Positions 33,641-42,105 of a stretch of 48,589 nucleotides of DNA are shown in pieces. A model generated the notes under the pieces. It searched no databases and had not been told where the DNA came from. It saw only the letters and a program-made list of their open reading frames with translations. The stretch is from UBA3871 sp041797745 (lineage in GTDB: Bacteria > Bacillota > Clostridia > Peptostreptococcales > Anaerovoracaceae): contig JBHBZU010000041.1 of assembly GCA_041797745.1 (NCBI GenBank), positions 1 to 48,589 of the forward strand. The letters are read 5' to 3'. Numbering within the stretch: the first letter of the stretch is position 1; each line of letters opens with the position of its first letter. The position numbers and the translations under genes were made by a program.

Positions 33641-34039
33641 ATGACCGGGGAGAGAAAGAATATCGGCAGGCTAGGAGAGGAAGAGGCTTGCAAATACTTA
33701 TTAAGAAAAGGCTACATTATTTTGGGAAGAAACTTTAATTGTAAAAGTGGGGAAATAGACATCATTGCTGAAAGCGTTGAGGGCACCATATGCTTTGTGG
33801 AAGTAAAGACTCGTCGCAGCAGAAAATATGGGGTGGCGGCAGAGGCTGTCACCTTTGAAAAGCGTAAGCATTTGCAAAGAAGTATTGAATTTTATCTACT
33901 TTCCAATGGCAGATACAAGAAGCGGCAAATCAGGGCGGATGTTTTGGAAGTATACTTAAAAGGTCAGAGCGGTTCAGGGGACTTTAATATTAGAACCATG
34001 GAAATTAATCATATTCAAAATATCGGGCTTTTGGATTGA
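33641..34039 (+). CDS. yraN: YraN/UPF0102 family endonuclease-like protein
   Basis: Small Holliday-junction-resolvase-like protein of unknown cellular role. The nuclease core is visible: GRLGEEEACKYLLRKGY, GRNFNCKSGEIDIIAES and CFVEVKTRRSRKYG, giving the E, D and ExK residues. At 132 residues it is a little longer than typical. ATG 33641 follows AAGGGGAAG. It opens the conserved Firmicute block yraN-comM-dprA-topA-hslVU-codY. Confidence 0.92.
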   Translation: MTGERKNIGRLGEEEACKYLLRKGYIILGRNFNCKSGEIDIIAESVEGTICFVEVKTRRSRKYGVAAEAVTFEKRKHLQRSIEFYLLSNGRYKKRQIRADVLEVYLKGQSGSGDFNIRTMEINHIQNIGLLD

Positions 34040-34074
34040 ACTTTTCTATATGAATTTTAGAATAGATTTTGCAT

Positions 34075-34102
34075 GCTTTTTATGTTCGGCGCCGTAAAAA
34101 GC
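34075..34102 (+). other. Hairpin between yraN and comM
   Basis: GCTTTTTA at 34075-34082 pairs with TAAAAAGC at 34095-34102 around a GC-rich loop; no T run follows. Confidence 0.35.
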
Positions 34103-34168
34103 TTCAAAGAGATGAAAGGAATCAGATTTTATTAAGGTTAATATCGTTTGTGAAAAAGGAGATGGCTT

Positions 34169-35716
34169 ATGTTTTCTAAAATAATTACAGCAGGGCTAAA
34201 CGGTATAGAGGCATATTCGGTTTTAGTAGAAACTGATACCTCAAGGGGACTGCCTGCCTTTATAGTAGTGGGGCTTCCCTCTGCCACTGTAAAGGAAGCA
34301 AAGGAAAGAGTCAGATATGCCATTGAAAATTCCGGTTATGAATTTCCTGCAAATAAGATAGTTACCAATCTTTCTCCGGCTGACGATAGAAAAGAGGGGA
34401 GTTACTTCGATCTTCCCATGGCACTTGGGGTACTTGCTACAAATGAGCGCAACGGATTAAAGGAAGAAAAGTTAAGGGAATACGGGGTCATAGGGGAATT
34501 GGCGCTAAATGGCGAGGTCCGTCGTATAAACGGGGCCTTACCACTTGTTATAGGATTCAGGAAAAACGGAATTAAAAAGGTGATTCTCCCTATGGACAAT
34601 ATCAAAGAAGTTGAGGCGGTTACCGGACTGGAATTTTATCCGATCAGCTGTTTATCCCAAGGAGTAGAACACTTAAACGGCAGTAAAGCTATAGAGCCCT
34701 TAGGTCATGAAACTTCCATATCAAACAATATCAATAAATATTCTTTGGATTTTTCTGAAGTTAAGGGGCAGGAAACAGCTAAAAGAGCTTTGATTATTTC
34801 CGTGGCGGGAGGACACGGTATATATTTCCACGGTTTTCCGGGGAGTGGGAAAAGCATGCTTGCTAAAAGGATTCCAACTATTATGCCAAAACTTTCTTAT
34901 GAAGAAATGTTGGAAATAACCATGATATATTCTGTGGCAGGAAAATTATCAAAAAAAGAACCCATAGTTTTTGAAAGACCTTTCAGAGCACCTCATCACT
35001 CCATTACAAGAGCAGCTTTAATAGGGGGAGGGAACCATCCAAAACCGGGAGAAATCTCCTTGGCTCATAGGGGAGTTTTATTTTTAGATGAATTTCCGGA
35101 GTTTTCAAGGGAAACTTTGGAGACACTTCGGCAACCTATTGAGGAGGGGGAGATTATTATCAGAAGAGGTGAACGCACTGCAACTTTCCCTTGTGAGATG
35201 ATATTGGTAGCAGCAGGGAACCCTTGCAGATGTGGGTACTACGGAGCTGCTTTTCGAGAATGCAGATGTTCCCTAAAGGATATCAGGAGCTATCAATCAA
35301 AGCTTTCAGGTCCTCTCATAGACAGAATTGACATGCACATAGCTGTAAATGAAATTAACCCCTCAGAGATTTTAGAAAAAGAAAATGAGGATAAAGAAAA
35401 TCCATGTCTTGATTCCCAATTCATGAGAGAAATGGTGCAACAAGCCAGAAAGGTACAAAACAAAAGGTTCGGGGGTAGCAGGATTTTAAATGCTCATTTG
35501 GAGGGTAAGGAACTTAAACAATATTGTACCTTGGAAAAGGAGGCTGAAAATATGTTAAAAACAGCAGCCGGCAGATTCGGGATGAGTATGAGAGCTTGCA
35601 CAAAAATTATTAAGGTATCCAGAACGATAGCGGACTTGGAGCAAAGCGAAAAAATACTGTCGTCACATGTGGCTGAAGCCCTGGGATATAGGGCATTAGA
35701 TAAATTATATAAATGA
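34169..35716 (+). CDS. comM: YifB/ComM-family Mg-chelatase-like AAA+ ATPase
   Basis: AAA+ helicase family; in naturally competent Gram-negatives ComM drives branch migration during DNA uptake. The N-terminal Lon-like domain has GLPAFIVVGLPSATVKEAKERV in two parts. Walker A is GFPGSGKSMLAKRIP near residue 225; Walker B is GVLFLDEFPEF. A cysteine-rich loop NPCRCGYYG with ECRCS follows, then the arginine-finger region and the C-terminal MSMRACTKIIKVSRTIADL. The length of 515 residues is full. ATG 34169 follows AAAAGGAGA. It precedes dprA, as in many Firmicutes. Confidence 0.95.
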   Translation: MFSKIITAGLNGIEAYSVLVETDTSRGLPAFIVVGLPSATVKEAKERVRYAIENSGYEFPANKIVTNLSPADDRKEGSYFDLPMALGVLATNERNGLKEEKLREYGVIGELALNGEVRRINGALPLVIGFRKNGIKKVILPMDNIKEVEAVTGLEFYPISCLSQGVEHLNGSKAIEPLGHETSISNNINKYSLDFSEVKGQETAKRALIISVAGGHGIYFHGFPGSGKSMLAKRIPTIMPKLSYEEMLEITMIYSVAGKLSKKEPIVFERPFRAPHHSITRAALIGGGNHPKPGEISLAHRGVLFLDEFPEFSRETLETLRQPIEEGEIIIRRGERTATFPCEMILVAAGNPCRCGYYGAAFRECRCSLKDIRSYQSKLSGPLIDRIDMHIAVNEINPSEILEKENEDKENPCLDSQFMREMVQQARKVQNKRFGGSRILNAHLEGKELKQYCTLEKEAENMLKTAAGRFGMSMRACTKIIKVSRTIADLEQSEKILSSHVAEALGYRALDKLYK

Positions 35717-35770
35717 AGAAAAAGTACATAAAAGCTTTACAAAAACGTAAATTGAAAGGCAAATCGAATT

Positions 35771-35800
35771 GAAGAAAGCCGTATTTTACGGGCTTTCTTC
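35771..35800 (+). terminator. Hairpin between comM and dprA
   Basis: GAAGAAAGCC pairs with GGCTTTCTTC around an inner GTA/TAC stem. Only TTAATT follows, so this is a moderate terminator. Confidence 0.6.
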
Positions 35801-35849
35801 TTAATTAAACTTGGGATGAATTATAAAAATAAAGTAGAAAGGATTATAT

Positions 35850-36722
35850 ATGAAAGAGGGTATGGTAAAGTACGGTGAAGAGGGATACCCCAATAGTTTA
35901 TATACTATTGCGAATCCGCCGAAACAGCTGTATTACAGAGGAGATATAGCTTTAGCAAACAACAGTTTATGCGTGGCACTTGTGGGTTCGAGAAAAGCGA
36001 CCGAGTACGGCAGTTATGTAGCCGGAAAAATGGCAGGGCGGTTGGCAGAAAACGGAATTACTGTGGTGAGCGGTATGGCGGCGGGCATTGATTCATATTC
36101 TCATAGGGGCGCTTTGACAGCCGGGGGAAAGACCATTGCTGTTTTGGGAAACAGTGTGGAAATTTGCTACCCCAGAGGTTTAGAAAAGCTGAAAGGGCAG
36201 ATTGAGGAAGAGGGGCTGATATTGTCGGAGTATCCGCCTGAAACCCGCCCTGCCCCCTTTACTTTCCCTCAGAGAAACAGGATAATCAGCGGACTTTGTG
36301 AAGCCACCTGCGTTATAGAGGCAGGTCTAAACAGTGGTTCACTAATCACTGCTGAATTTGCGGCGGAGCAGAACCGATTGGTCTATGCCGTACCCGGCAA
36401 TATTACGGGAGTCATGAGCATAGGCTGCAATCGTCTTATACAGGATGGAGCTATGGCGGTGGCGGTTATTGATGATATTATAAATGATCTTGCTGCTAAA
36501 GGTCTTTGCAGAAAAAGAGAGGGACCGTCATATATAATGAAGAAACTTGGAGAGGATGAAAAGGAAATTTATGAATTTATTTTAGATAATGGGGAAGCTA
36601 CTTTTGAAAAGATGTCTTTAGCCTTGAAAAAACCGCCAAAGGAGTTGATGGGAACAGTAACTATTTTGGAGATGAAAGGTCTACTTCAGGTATGTTTTGG
36701 AAAAATTCTTATTGCAAACTAA
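35850..36722 (+). CDS. dprA: DNA-processing protein DprA, lacking the N-terminal SAM-like domain
   Basis: Loads RecA on incoming single-stranded DNA in transformation; also common in non-competent species. The Rossmann-like core is intact: VGSRKATEYGS, VVSGMAAGIDSYSHRGAL, AVLGNSVEICYP, FPQRNRIISGLC and VIEAGLNSGSLITAEFA. A winged-helix C-terminal part covers about residues 228-285. At 290 residues it lacks the helical N-terminal domain of about 70 residues seen in many DprAs. The 133 bases upstream have no matching frame, so this is not a frameshift. ATG 35850 follows AGAAAGGA. Confidence 0.94.
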   Translation: MKEGMVKYGEEGYPNSLYTIANPPKQLYYRGDIALANNSLCVALVGSRKATEYGSYVAGKMAGRLAENGITVVSGMAAGIDSYSHRGALTAGGKTIAVLGNSVEICYPRGLEKLKGQIEEEGLILSEYPPETRPAPFTFPQRNRIISGLCEATCVIEAGLNSGSLITAEFAAEQNRLVYAVPGNITGVMSIGCNRLIQDGAMAVAVIDDIINDLAAKGLCRKREGPSYIMKKLGEDEKEIYEFILDNGEATFEKMSLALKKPPKELMGTVTILEMKGLLQVCFGKILIAN

Positions 36723-36781
36723 AAAGAATCGAAATATAATCATAACTTGTAGACGAAAACTCGTTTTATTGGAGGGAAAAA

Positions 36782-38938
36782 GTGGCAGATAAGAAAAAAA
36801 CGTCGGAAAATAAAAAGACATTGGTAATAGTAGAGTCTCCATCTAAAGCAAAGACTATTGGAAAGTTTCTGGGAAGCAATTACAAGGTTATTGCGTCTGT
36901 AGGACATGTAAGAGATTTGCCTAAAAGCTCACTTGGAATTGATATAGAAAATGACTTTGAGCCTAAATACATTCCTATCAGAGGTAAGGGAGACCTTATT
37001 AAAAGTTTGAAAAAAGAAGCAAAAGCTGCTTCTAAAATTTTACTTGCAACTGACCCTGACCGCGAGGGCGAAGCTATTTCATGGCATTTGGCATTTTTGC
37101 TTGGAATTGACCCCAATACAAAATGCCGTATTGAGTTTAATGAAATTACAAAGAACACTATAAAGGCGGCTATCAAAGAACCGAGAACCATCAGACTTAA
37201 TATGGTGGATGCCCAGCAGGCAAGAAGAATTTTAGATAGACTGGTAGGATACCAGATTAGTCCGTTACTTTGGAGAAAGGTGGCAAGAGGACTGTCGGCG
37301 GGAAGAGTTCAGTCAGCGGCTTTGAAAATTATCTGCGATCGTGAAAACGAGATTAAGTCTTTTGTTCCAAAGGAATATTGGACAATTAGTGCTCAGTTCG
37401 ATAAGAAAGAGGGGAGAACTTCCAAAAAGTTCAAGGCTCTGCTTAGTGAATATGAGGGCAAGAAGATTACAACTGATAAAAACTTTAAGGATATCACTCT
37501 TTCCAACGGGCAGGAGGCAAAGAGTGTTTCAGACATTTTAAAAAAGGGTAAATATGTAGTCAAGACTATTGACGAGAAAGAAAATCCGAAAAAGCCATAT
37601 GCGCCTTTTACTACATCTTCACTTCAACAGGAAGCTTCTTATAAACTGAATTTTAATACTCGTAAAACCATGATGGTGGCACAGCAGCTGTATGAGGGTA
37701 TTGATATAAAGGGTTATGGTACTTTAGGTATGGTGTCATACATCAGAACCGACTCTGTAAGAATCTCCGATGAGGCTAAGGCGGCAGCAAAGGCTTATAT
37801 CTCGGAAAACTTCGGTGATAACTATTGGGCTGAAAATGTATTCTCAAATAAGAAGAAAGCCGTGCAGGATGCCCACGAAGCCATTAGACCGTCATATGTG
37901 GAATTGGCACCTATCCTTTGGGATGGAAAAGCAAACAAGTTTGTGGATAACAGCTTGCTGGTGGGCTCCATGAGCTCCGACCAGTTCCTGCTATACAAGC
38001 TGATTTGGTCAAGGTTTATGGCAAGCCAGATGACTTCTGCCGTTTACAAGAGTGTAACTGCAAAAATTGAAAATAGCGGTTATATATTCAATGCCAGAGG
38101 ATCTAAACTTATCTTCGACGGATATCGTAAGATTTACATGGCCACAGACGATGATGCAAAAGACAATCTGCTTCCAAACATCGAAATGGGGGAAGTGCTT
38201 CACGCGATTGATACGATTGCCGAAGAGAAGCATACTCAACCACCTGACAGATTTACAGAAGCAATGCTTATCAAAACTCTTGAAGAAAAGGGTATCGGAA
38301 GACCGTCAACTTATGCTCCTATAGTATCAACCCTGACAGAGAGAAGATATGTGAAAAAAGAAAAGAAAACTCTTGTTCCTACAGATTTGGGATTTGTGGT
38401 AACGGAGATGTTGTCCGAATATTTCAAGGAAATAGTAGATATCGGCTTCACTTCAGGGATGGAAGAAAAGCTGGACAATATAGAAGAGGCAGGAGAGAAT
38501 TGGAAGAAAGTGGTATCTGATTTCTATGGTCCTCTTTCCGAAGAACTGGAAATTGCTGATAAAAAAATTGAAAAAGTAAAATTAGAAGATACCCTGACAG
38601 GTGAAATGTGTGAGCTTTGCGGAAAGCCGCTGGCTGTTAAGCATGGGAAATTTGGTGATTTCATTGCCTGCACAGGCTTCCCTGAATGTAGGAACACTAA
38701 AAAGATTCAGGCAACTATCGGGATTCAGTGCCCTAAATGCGGAAAGGATATCGTAAGTAAAAGGGGCAAATCAGGTAGGATTTTCTATGGTTGCAGCGGA
38801 TATCCCGAGTGCGACAAGGCATATTGGTACAAGCCTATCAACAGAAAATGTCCTAAATGCAGTGAACTTTTGGTAGAACATAAGGTAAAGGGCTATGTAT
38901 ACGAATGCCCTAACGAAAATTGTGATTATAAAGAATAA
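36782..38938 (+). CDS. topA: DNA topoisomerase I (type IA)
   Basis: Relaxes negatively supercoiled DNA. The TOPRIM domain has VIVESPSKAKTIGKFL and ATDPDREGEAISWH. The active-site tyrosine is Tyr320 in MVSYIRTDSVRIS. EKGIGRPSTYAPIVSTL follows, and three C-terminal zinc ribbons start at CELCGKP, CPKCGKD and CPKCSE, the last ending CPNENCDY. The 718 residues are full length. GTG 36782 is the start, with GGAGGG six bases upstream. It follows dprA; the trmFO and xerC genes often found after topA are absent, and hslV comes next. Confidence 0.97.
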   Translation: MADKKKTSENKKTLVIVESPSKAKTIGKFLGSNYKVIASVGHVRDLPKSSLGIDIENDFEPKYIPIRGKGDLIKSLKKEAKAASKILLATDPDREGEAISWHLAFLLGIDPNTKCRIEFNEITKNTIKAAIKEPRTIRLNMVDAQQARRILDRLVGYQISPLLWRKVARGLSAGRVQSAALKIICDRENEIKSFVPKEYWTISAQFDKKEGRTSKKFKALLSEYEGKKITTDKNFKDITLSNGQEAKSVSDILKKGKYVVKTIDEKENPKKPYAPFTTSSLQQEASYKLNFNTRKTMMVAQQLYEGIDIKGYGTLGMVSYIRTDSVRISDEAKAAAKAYISENFGDNYWAENVFSNKKKAVQDAHEAIRPSYVELAPILWDGKANKFVDNSLLVGSMSSDQFLLYKLIWSRFMASQMTSAVYKSVTAKIENSGYIFNARGSKLIFDGYRKIYMATDDDAKDNLLPNIEMGEVLHAIDTIAEEKHTQPPDRFTEAMLIKTLEEKGIGRPSTYAPIVSTLTERRYVKKEKKTLVPTDLGFVVTEMLSEYFKEIVDIGFTSGMEEKLDNIEEAGENWKKVVSDFYGPLSEELEIADKKIEKVKLEDTLTGEMCELCGKPLAVKHGKFGDFIACTGFPECRNTKKIQATIGIQCPKCGKDIVSKRGKSGRIFYGCSGYPECDKAYWYKPINRKCPKCSELLVEHKVKGYVYECPNENCDYKE

Positions 38939-38957
38939 TAGCGGTGAGGAGGAAAAG

Positions 38958-39503
38958 ATGGGAAAAATAGAATTTCACGCAACCACCATTGTGGCGGTAA
39001 GAAGAGGACCTGACGACATTTGCATTGGAGGTGACGGACAGGTTACCATGGGTCAGTCAACTATCATGAAACATGGTGCAAAGAAAGTTAGAAAGATATA
39101 CAAGAATACAGTAATAAGCGGTTTTGCCGGTTCTGTGGCAGACGCTTTCTCTCTCACAGAGAAATTTGAAAGCAAGCTGGAAGAACATTCCGGAAATCTG
39201 AAGCGTGCGGCAGTAGCATTAGCGCAGCTTTGGAGATCCGACAAGGCTATGCGCAACCTTGAAGCCCTTATGATTGTGGCGGATAAGGAAAGTTTATTGG
39301 TTATATCAGGCAACGGAGAAGTTATTGAGCCGGATGAGGATTTTGTAGCCATCGGTTCAGGTGGAAACTATGCATATGCGGCAGCCAGCGCCTTATTTAA
39401 CCATACAGATATGGGAGCTGAGGAAATTGTCAGAGAATCTTTGGCGATTGCTTCAAACATCTGCGTTTACACAAATACCAATGTCAGTGTGGAAAAACTG
39501 TAG
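38958..39503 (+). CDS. hslV: ATP-dependent protease proteolytic subunit HslV (ClpQ)
   Basis: Threonine peptidase ring that pairs with HslU. The short leader MGKIEFHA precedes TTIVAVRR, whose Thr would become the catalytic N-terminus after processing, as in B. subtilis ClpQ-type proteins. GGDGQVTMGQ, ISGFAGSVADAF, WRSDKAMRNLEALMIVAD and AIGSGGNYA are family blocks. I start at ATG 38958 after GTGAGGAGG; the frame runs 21 codons upstream into the topA 3' end. It is 19 bases after topA and 11 before hslU. Confidence 0.96.
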   Translation: MGKIEFHATTIVAVRRGPDDICIGGDGQVTMGQSTIMKHGAKKVRKIYKNTVISGFAGSVADAFSLTEKFESKLEEHSGNLKRAAVALAQLWRSDKAMRNLEALMIVADKESLLVISGNGEVIEPDEDFVAIGSGGNYAYAAASALFNHTDMGAEEIVRESLAIASNICVYTNTNVSVEKL

Positions 39504-39514
39504 GAGGATTAGAA

Positions 39515-40957
39515 ATGGGAAACACTTTATACCAGATGACTCCGAAAGAAATAGTAGCGGAGCTAGATAAATACATTATTGGTCAGGATTCAGCAAAAAA
39601 ATCTGTTGCACTGGCCCTTAGAAACAGATATAGAAGAAGTCTCCTATCTGAAAAGATGAGAGAAGAAATTACGCCCAAAAATATTCTCATGATGGGTCCT
39701 ACCGGTGTAGGTAAAACTGAAATTGCAAGAAGACTGGCTAAACTTATGGACGCGCCTTTCGTAAAGGTAGAGGCTACGAAGTTTACAGAGGTGGGATACG
39801 TTGGAAGAGACGTGGATTCCATGGTAAGAGACTTGGTAGAGGCGAGTATAAGAATTACTAAACAGGCTAAACTTAATGAAAAGTATGCGGTAGCAGATGA
39901 AATCGCCGAAGAAAAGATTCTTCAGGCTATTATCCCAGGCGGCAAAAAGAACCAAGGGGGACAGGGCGGCGGTCTACGTAACCCTTTTGAACTGCTCATG
40001 GGGAACTATTCAAATTCTCAAAAGGCACAGTATGAGAAGATGAAAGAAGATGAAGCTGCTAAAAATCAGACACCGGAAGCAATGGATACGGAACTTGCAA
40101 GGGAACAGGTTCGTCAGCAGTTAAGAGATGGTCTTTTAGAGGGACAATATATTGAAATTCAGGTGCAGGAGCAGTCTAAAGGAAATCAACTGGATATTGG
40201 CGACGGTGGCATGATTGCCATAGGGAATATCTTTGGTGACATGATGCCTAAAAAGACCAAGAACAGAAAAGTCAAGGTCAGCGAAGCCAGAAAGATTTTA
40301 AGAGAACAGGAAGCACAGAATTTAGTTGATATGGATCAAGTAACAGAGGAGGCTCTTCACAATGCGGAGCAAAACGGTATTATCTTCATTGATGAAATTG
40401 ATAAGATTGCTGGTTCCGAGTTCAGATCCGGAGCAGATGTGTCGCGAGAGGGAGTGCAGAGAGATATTCTGCCAATCGTTGAGGGTTGTGTAGTAAATAC
40501 CAAGTATGGTCCTTGCAAAACGGATCACGTACTGTTTATCGGTGCCGGCGCTTTCTCCGTATCAAAACCTACAGATTTGATTCCGGAGTTGCAGGGAAGA
40601 TTTCCTATAAGAGTAGAATTGGAAAACCTGACTAAAGAATCTTTTGTTAAGATTCTTACTATTCCACAGAATGCGTTACTCAAGCAACATAAGGCTTTGT
40701 TGGAGACGGAGGGCGCAGAAATTGAATTTACAGATGATGCCGTAGAAGAGATTGCCACCATATCTTTCTTAATGAACGAGCAGACTGAAAATATCGGAGC
40801 AAGACGTCTTCATACTGTTTTGGAAAAGCTTTTGGAGGACATCTCTTTCAACATTCCGGAAGCGGAAAATAAAAATATTACGATTGATGCGGAATATGTA
40901 AAAAATAAGTTTGAAGAAAAAATCCACGAGCAAGATGTTGAGAAGTATATCCTGTAA
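39515..40957 (+). CDS. hslU: ATP-dependent protease ATPase subunit HslU (ClpY)
   Basis: AAA+ unfoldase that feeds HslV. Start is MTPKEIVAELDKYIIGQ-like, Walker A is MGPTGVGKTEIARRLA, and the pore loop GYVGRD follows at about residue 92. The I domain lies between about 110 and 250. Walker B is IIFIDEIDKIAG, and ENIGARRLHTVLEKLLED is the sensor II region. The C-terminus ends EKYIL, the hydrophobic tail that docks into HslV. Its 480 residues are normal. Ribosome site GGAGG precedes ATG 39515. Confidence 0.97.
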   Translation: MGNTLYQMTPKEIVAELDKYIIGQDSAKKSVALALRNRYRRSLLSEKMREEITPKNILMMGPTGVGKTEIARRLAKLMDAPFVKVEATKFTEVGYVGRDVDSMVRDLVEASIRITKQAKLNEKYAVADEIAEEKILQAIIPGGKKNQGGQGGGLRNPFELLMGNYSNSQKAQYEKMKEDEAAKNQTPEAMDTELAREQVRQQLRDGLLEGQYIEIQVQEQSKGNQLDIGDGGMIAIGNIFGDMMPKKTKNRKVKVSEARKILREQEAQNLVDMDQVTEEALHNAEQNGIIFIDEIDKIAGSEFRSGADVSREGVQRDILPIVEGCVVNTKYGPCKTDHVLFIGAGAFSVSKPTDLIPELQGRFPIRVELENLTKESFVKILTIPQNALLKQHKALLETEGAEIEFTDDAVEEIATISFLMNEQTENIGARRLHTVLEKLLEDISFNIPEAENKNITIDAEYVKNKFEEKIHEQDVEKYIL

Positions 40958-41003
40958 TTAATAGAACTTGTTTTGATAATTGCGAATTGTTTGTTGAACG
41001 AAT

Positions 41004-41018
41004 ATTTTTTTGAAAAAT
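41004..41018 (+). promoter_or_regulatory. Candidate CodY box upstream of codY
   Basis: ATTTTTTTGAAAAAT matches the CodY consensus AATTTTCWGAAAATT at 12 of 15 positions. It lies about 10 bases before the -35 region. In an A/T-rich region this may be chance. Confidence 0.35.
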
Positions 41019-41028
41019 CAAAAAATGG

Positions 41029-41057
41029 TTGCGCTTTGACAGATAATTTCGTATAAT
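41029..41057 (+). promoter_or_regulatory. Promoter for codY
   Basis: TATAAT at 41052-41057 with TTGCGC at 41029-41034, 17 bases apart. A perfect TTGACA at 41036 is only 10 bases from the -10 and so is not its partner. Confidence 0.55.
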
Positions 41058-41131
41058 CAGATTGAAAAGGGTCACGGTATGTGGAAGTGGCTACATTTAT
41101 CGCAAGTTTTATTGAAGAGGGGAGAAAAAAT

Positions 41132-41902
41132 ATGATAGAGCTTTTAACTAAAGTTCGTAAAATGAACTGGGTGCTGCAAGAAAGCAGCACAGGGGCTTTT
41201 TCATTTAACGATTTATGCGAAATCCTTAGCGAAATTATGGCAGCTAATGTTTATATTTTAAGCAGAAATGGTAAGGTTTTAGGCGTGCGTTATGAAGAAG
41301 AACCGACACGTACGGCCATTGTTGAAGAAGATGGAATCAAAAAGTTTCCTGAATCCGCAAATGAAGCGCTTATGGCAGTAGATGAAACTACAGCTAATTT
41401 GTCAAATGCAGAGTCATCCAAGCTTTTACAGTTTGAGCATGACGATTCTGAAAAATACTTCACTATTGTTCCTATTTTAGGCGGTAAACAGAGATGGGGA
41501 ACTCTTCTACTCAGCAGACGTACTCCTGAATTTACAGCTCAGGAATTGGTACTCGCCGAGTATGGTGCAACAGTAGTGGGTCTGGAAATTATCAGACAGA
41601 AGTCTATTGAAAAGGAAGAAGAAGAAAGAGAAAGAAATGTAGTTCAAATGGCTATCGGAACTCTTTCCTATTCCGAAGTAGAGGCTGTAAGACAGATATT
41701 TGCAGAACTTAACGGCACAGAGGGGCTTTTAGTAGCAAGCCGCATTGCCGATCGTTTCGGTATTACCAGATCGGTTATCGTAAATGCCTTAAGAAAGTTA
41801 GAGTCTGCCGGCGTCATCGAAACCAGATCTTTAGGCATGAAAGGTACACATATTAAGGTACTAAATGCCAAATTTAATGAGGAACTTGCCAAGTTAAAGT
41901 AG
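41132..41902 (+). CDS. codY: GTP-sensing pleiotropic regulator CodY
   Basis: Global repressor that responds to branched-chain amino acids and, in many species, GTP; it controls nitrogen and amino-acid genes. The N-terminal GAF domain has LLTKVRKMNWVLQ and FNDLCEILSEIMAANVYILSR in two parts. The C-terminal winged helix has GLLVASRIADRFGITRSVIV, NALRKLESAGVIETRSLG and GMKGTHIKVLN. The length of 256 residues is typical. I start at ATG 41132 after GAGGGGAG; the frame runs 17 codons upstream over the promoter. Position after hslVU is the classic Firmicute order. Confidence 0.97.
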   Translation: MIELLTKVRKMNWVLQESSTGAFSFNDLCEILSEIMAANVYILSRNGKVLGVRYEEEPTRTAIVEEDGIKKFPESANEALMAVDETTANLSNAESSKLLQFEHDDSEKYFTIVPILGGKQRWGTLLLSRRTPEFTAQELVLAEYGATVVGLEIIRQKSIEKEEEERERNVVQMAIGTLSYSEVEAVRQIFAELNGTEGLLVASRIADRFGITRSVIVNALRKLESAGVIETRSLGMKGTHIKVLNAKFNEELAKLK

Positions 41903-41930
41903 GAAGAGCTGAATTATTTGTTAACAGACG

Positions 41931-41967
41931 GAGTGTAGCTTATCTATGACTGCTACACTCTTTCTTT
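41931..41967 (+). terminator. Intrinsic terminator of codY
   Basis: GAGTGTAGC pairs with GCTACACTC around a 12-base loop, followed by TTTCTTT. Confidence 0.82.
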
Positions 41968-41987
41968 ATACAAAAAAAATTGTATGT

Positions 41988-42002
41988 AATATTCAGAAAA
42001 AG
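41988..42002 (+). promoter_or_regulatory. Candidate CodY box upstream of nfnA
   Basis: AATATTCAGAAAAAG matches the CodY consensus at 12 of 15 positions and contains the central TTCAGAAAA. It lies 25 bases upstream of the nfnA -35. Confidence 0.4.
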
Positions 42003-42026
42003 ATTGTGAAAAAAGTAACGACATTA

Positions 42027-42055
42027 TTGACCGCTATGGTGGTCTGTGTTATATT
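42027..42055 (+). promoter_or_regulatory. Promoter for nfnAB
   Basis: TTGACC at 42027-42032 and TATATT at 42050-42055, 17 bases apart, with a TGT extension before the -10. Confidence 0.8.
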
Positions 42056-42105
42056 GGTTTTGGAACTATAAAACTATTACTATTAATTGAAAAGAGGATG
42101 ACTTT

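Noticed and set aside
35717..35849. Frameshifted N-terminal part of dprA
   Set aside because: The 133-base gap is mostly hairpin and A/T-rich sequence; no frame encodes the missing helical domain.
41036..41041. TTGACA as the -35 of the codY promoter
   Set aside because: It lies only 10 bases from TATAAT; TTGCGC at 17 bases is the better partner.
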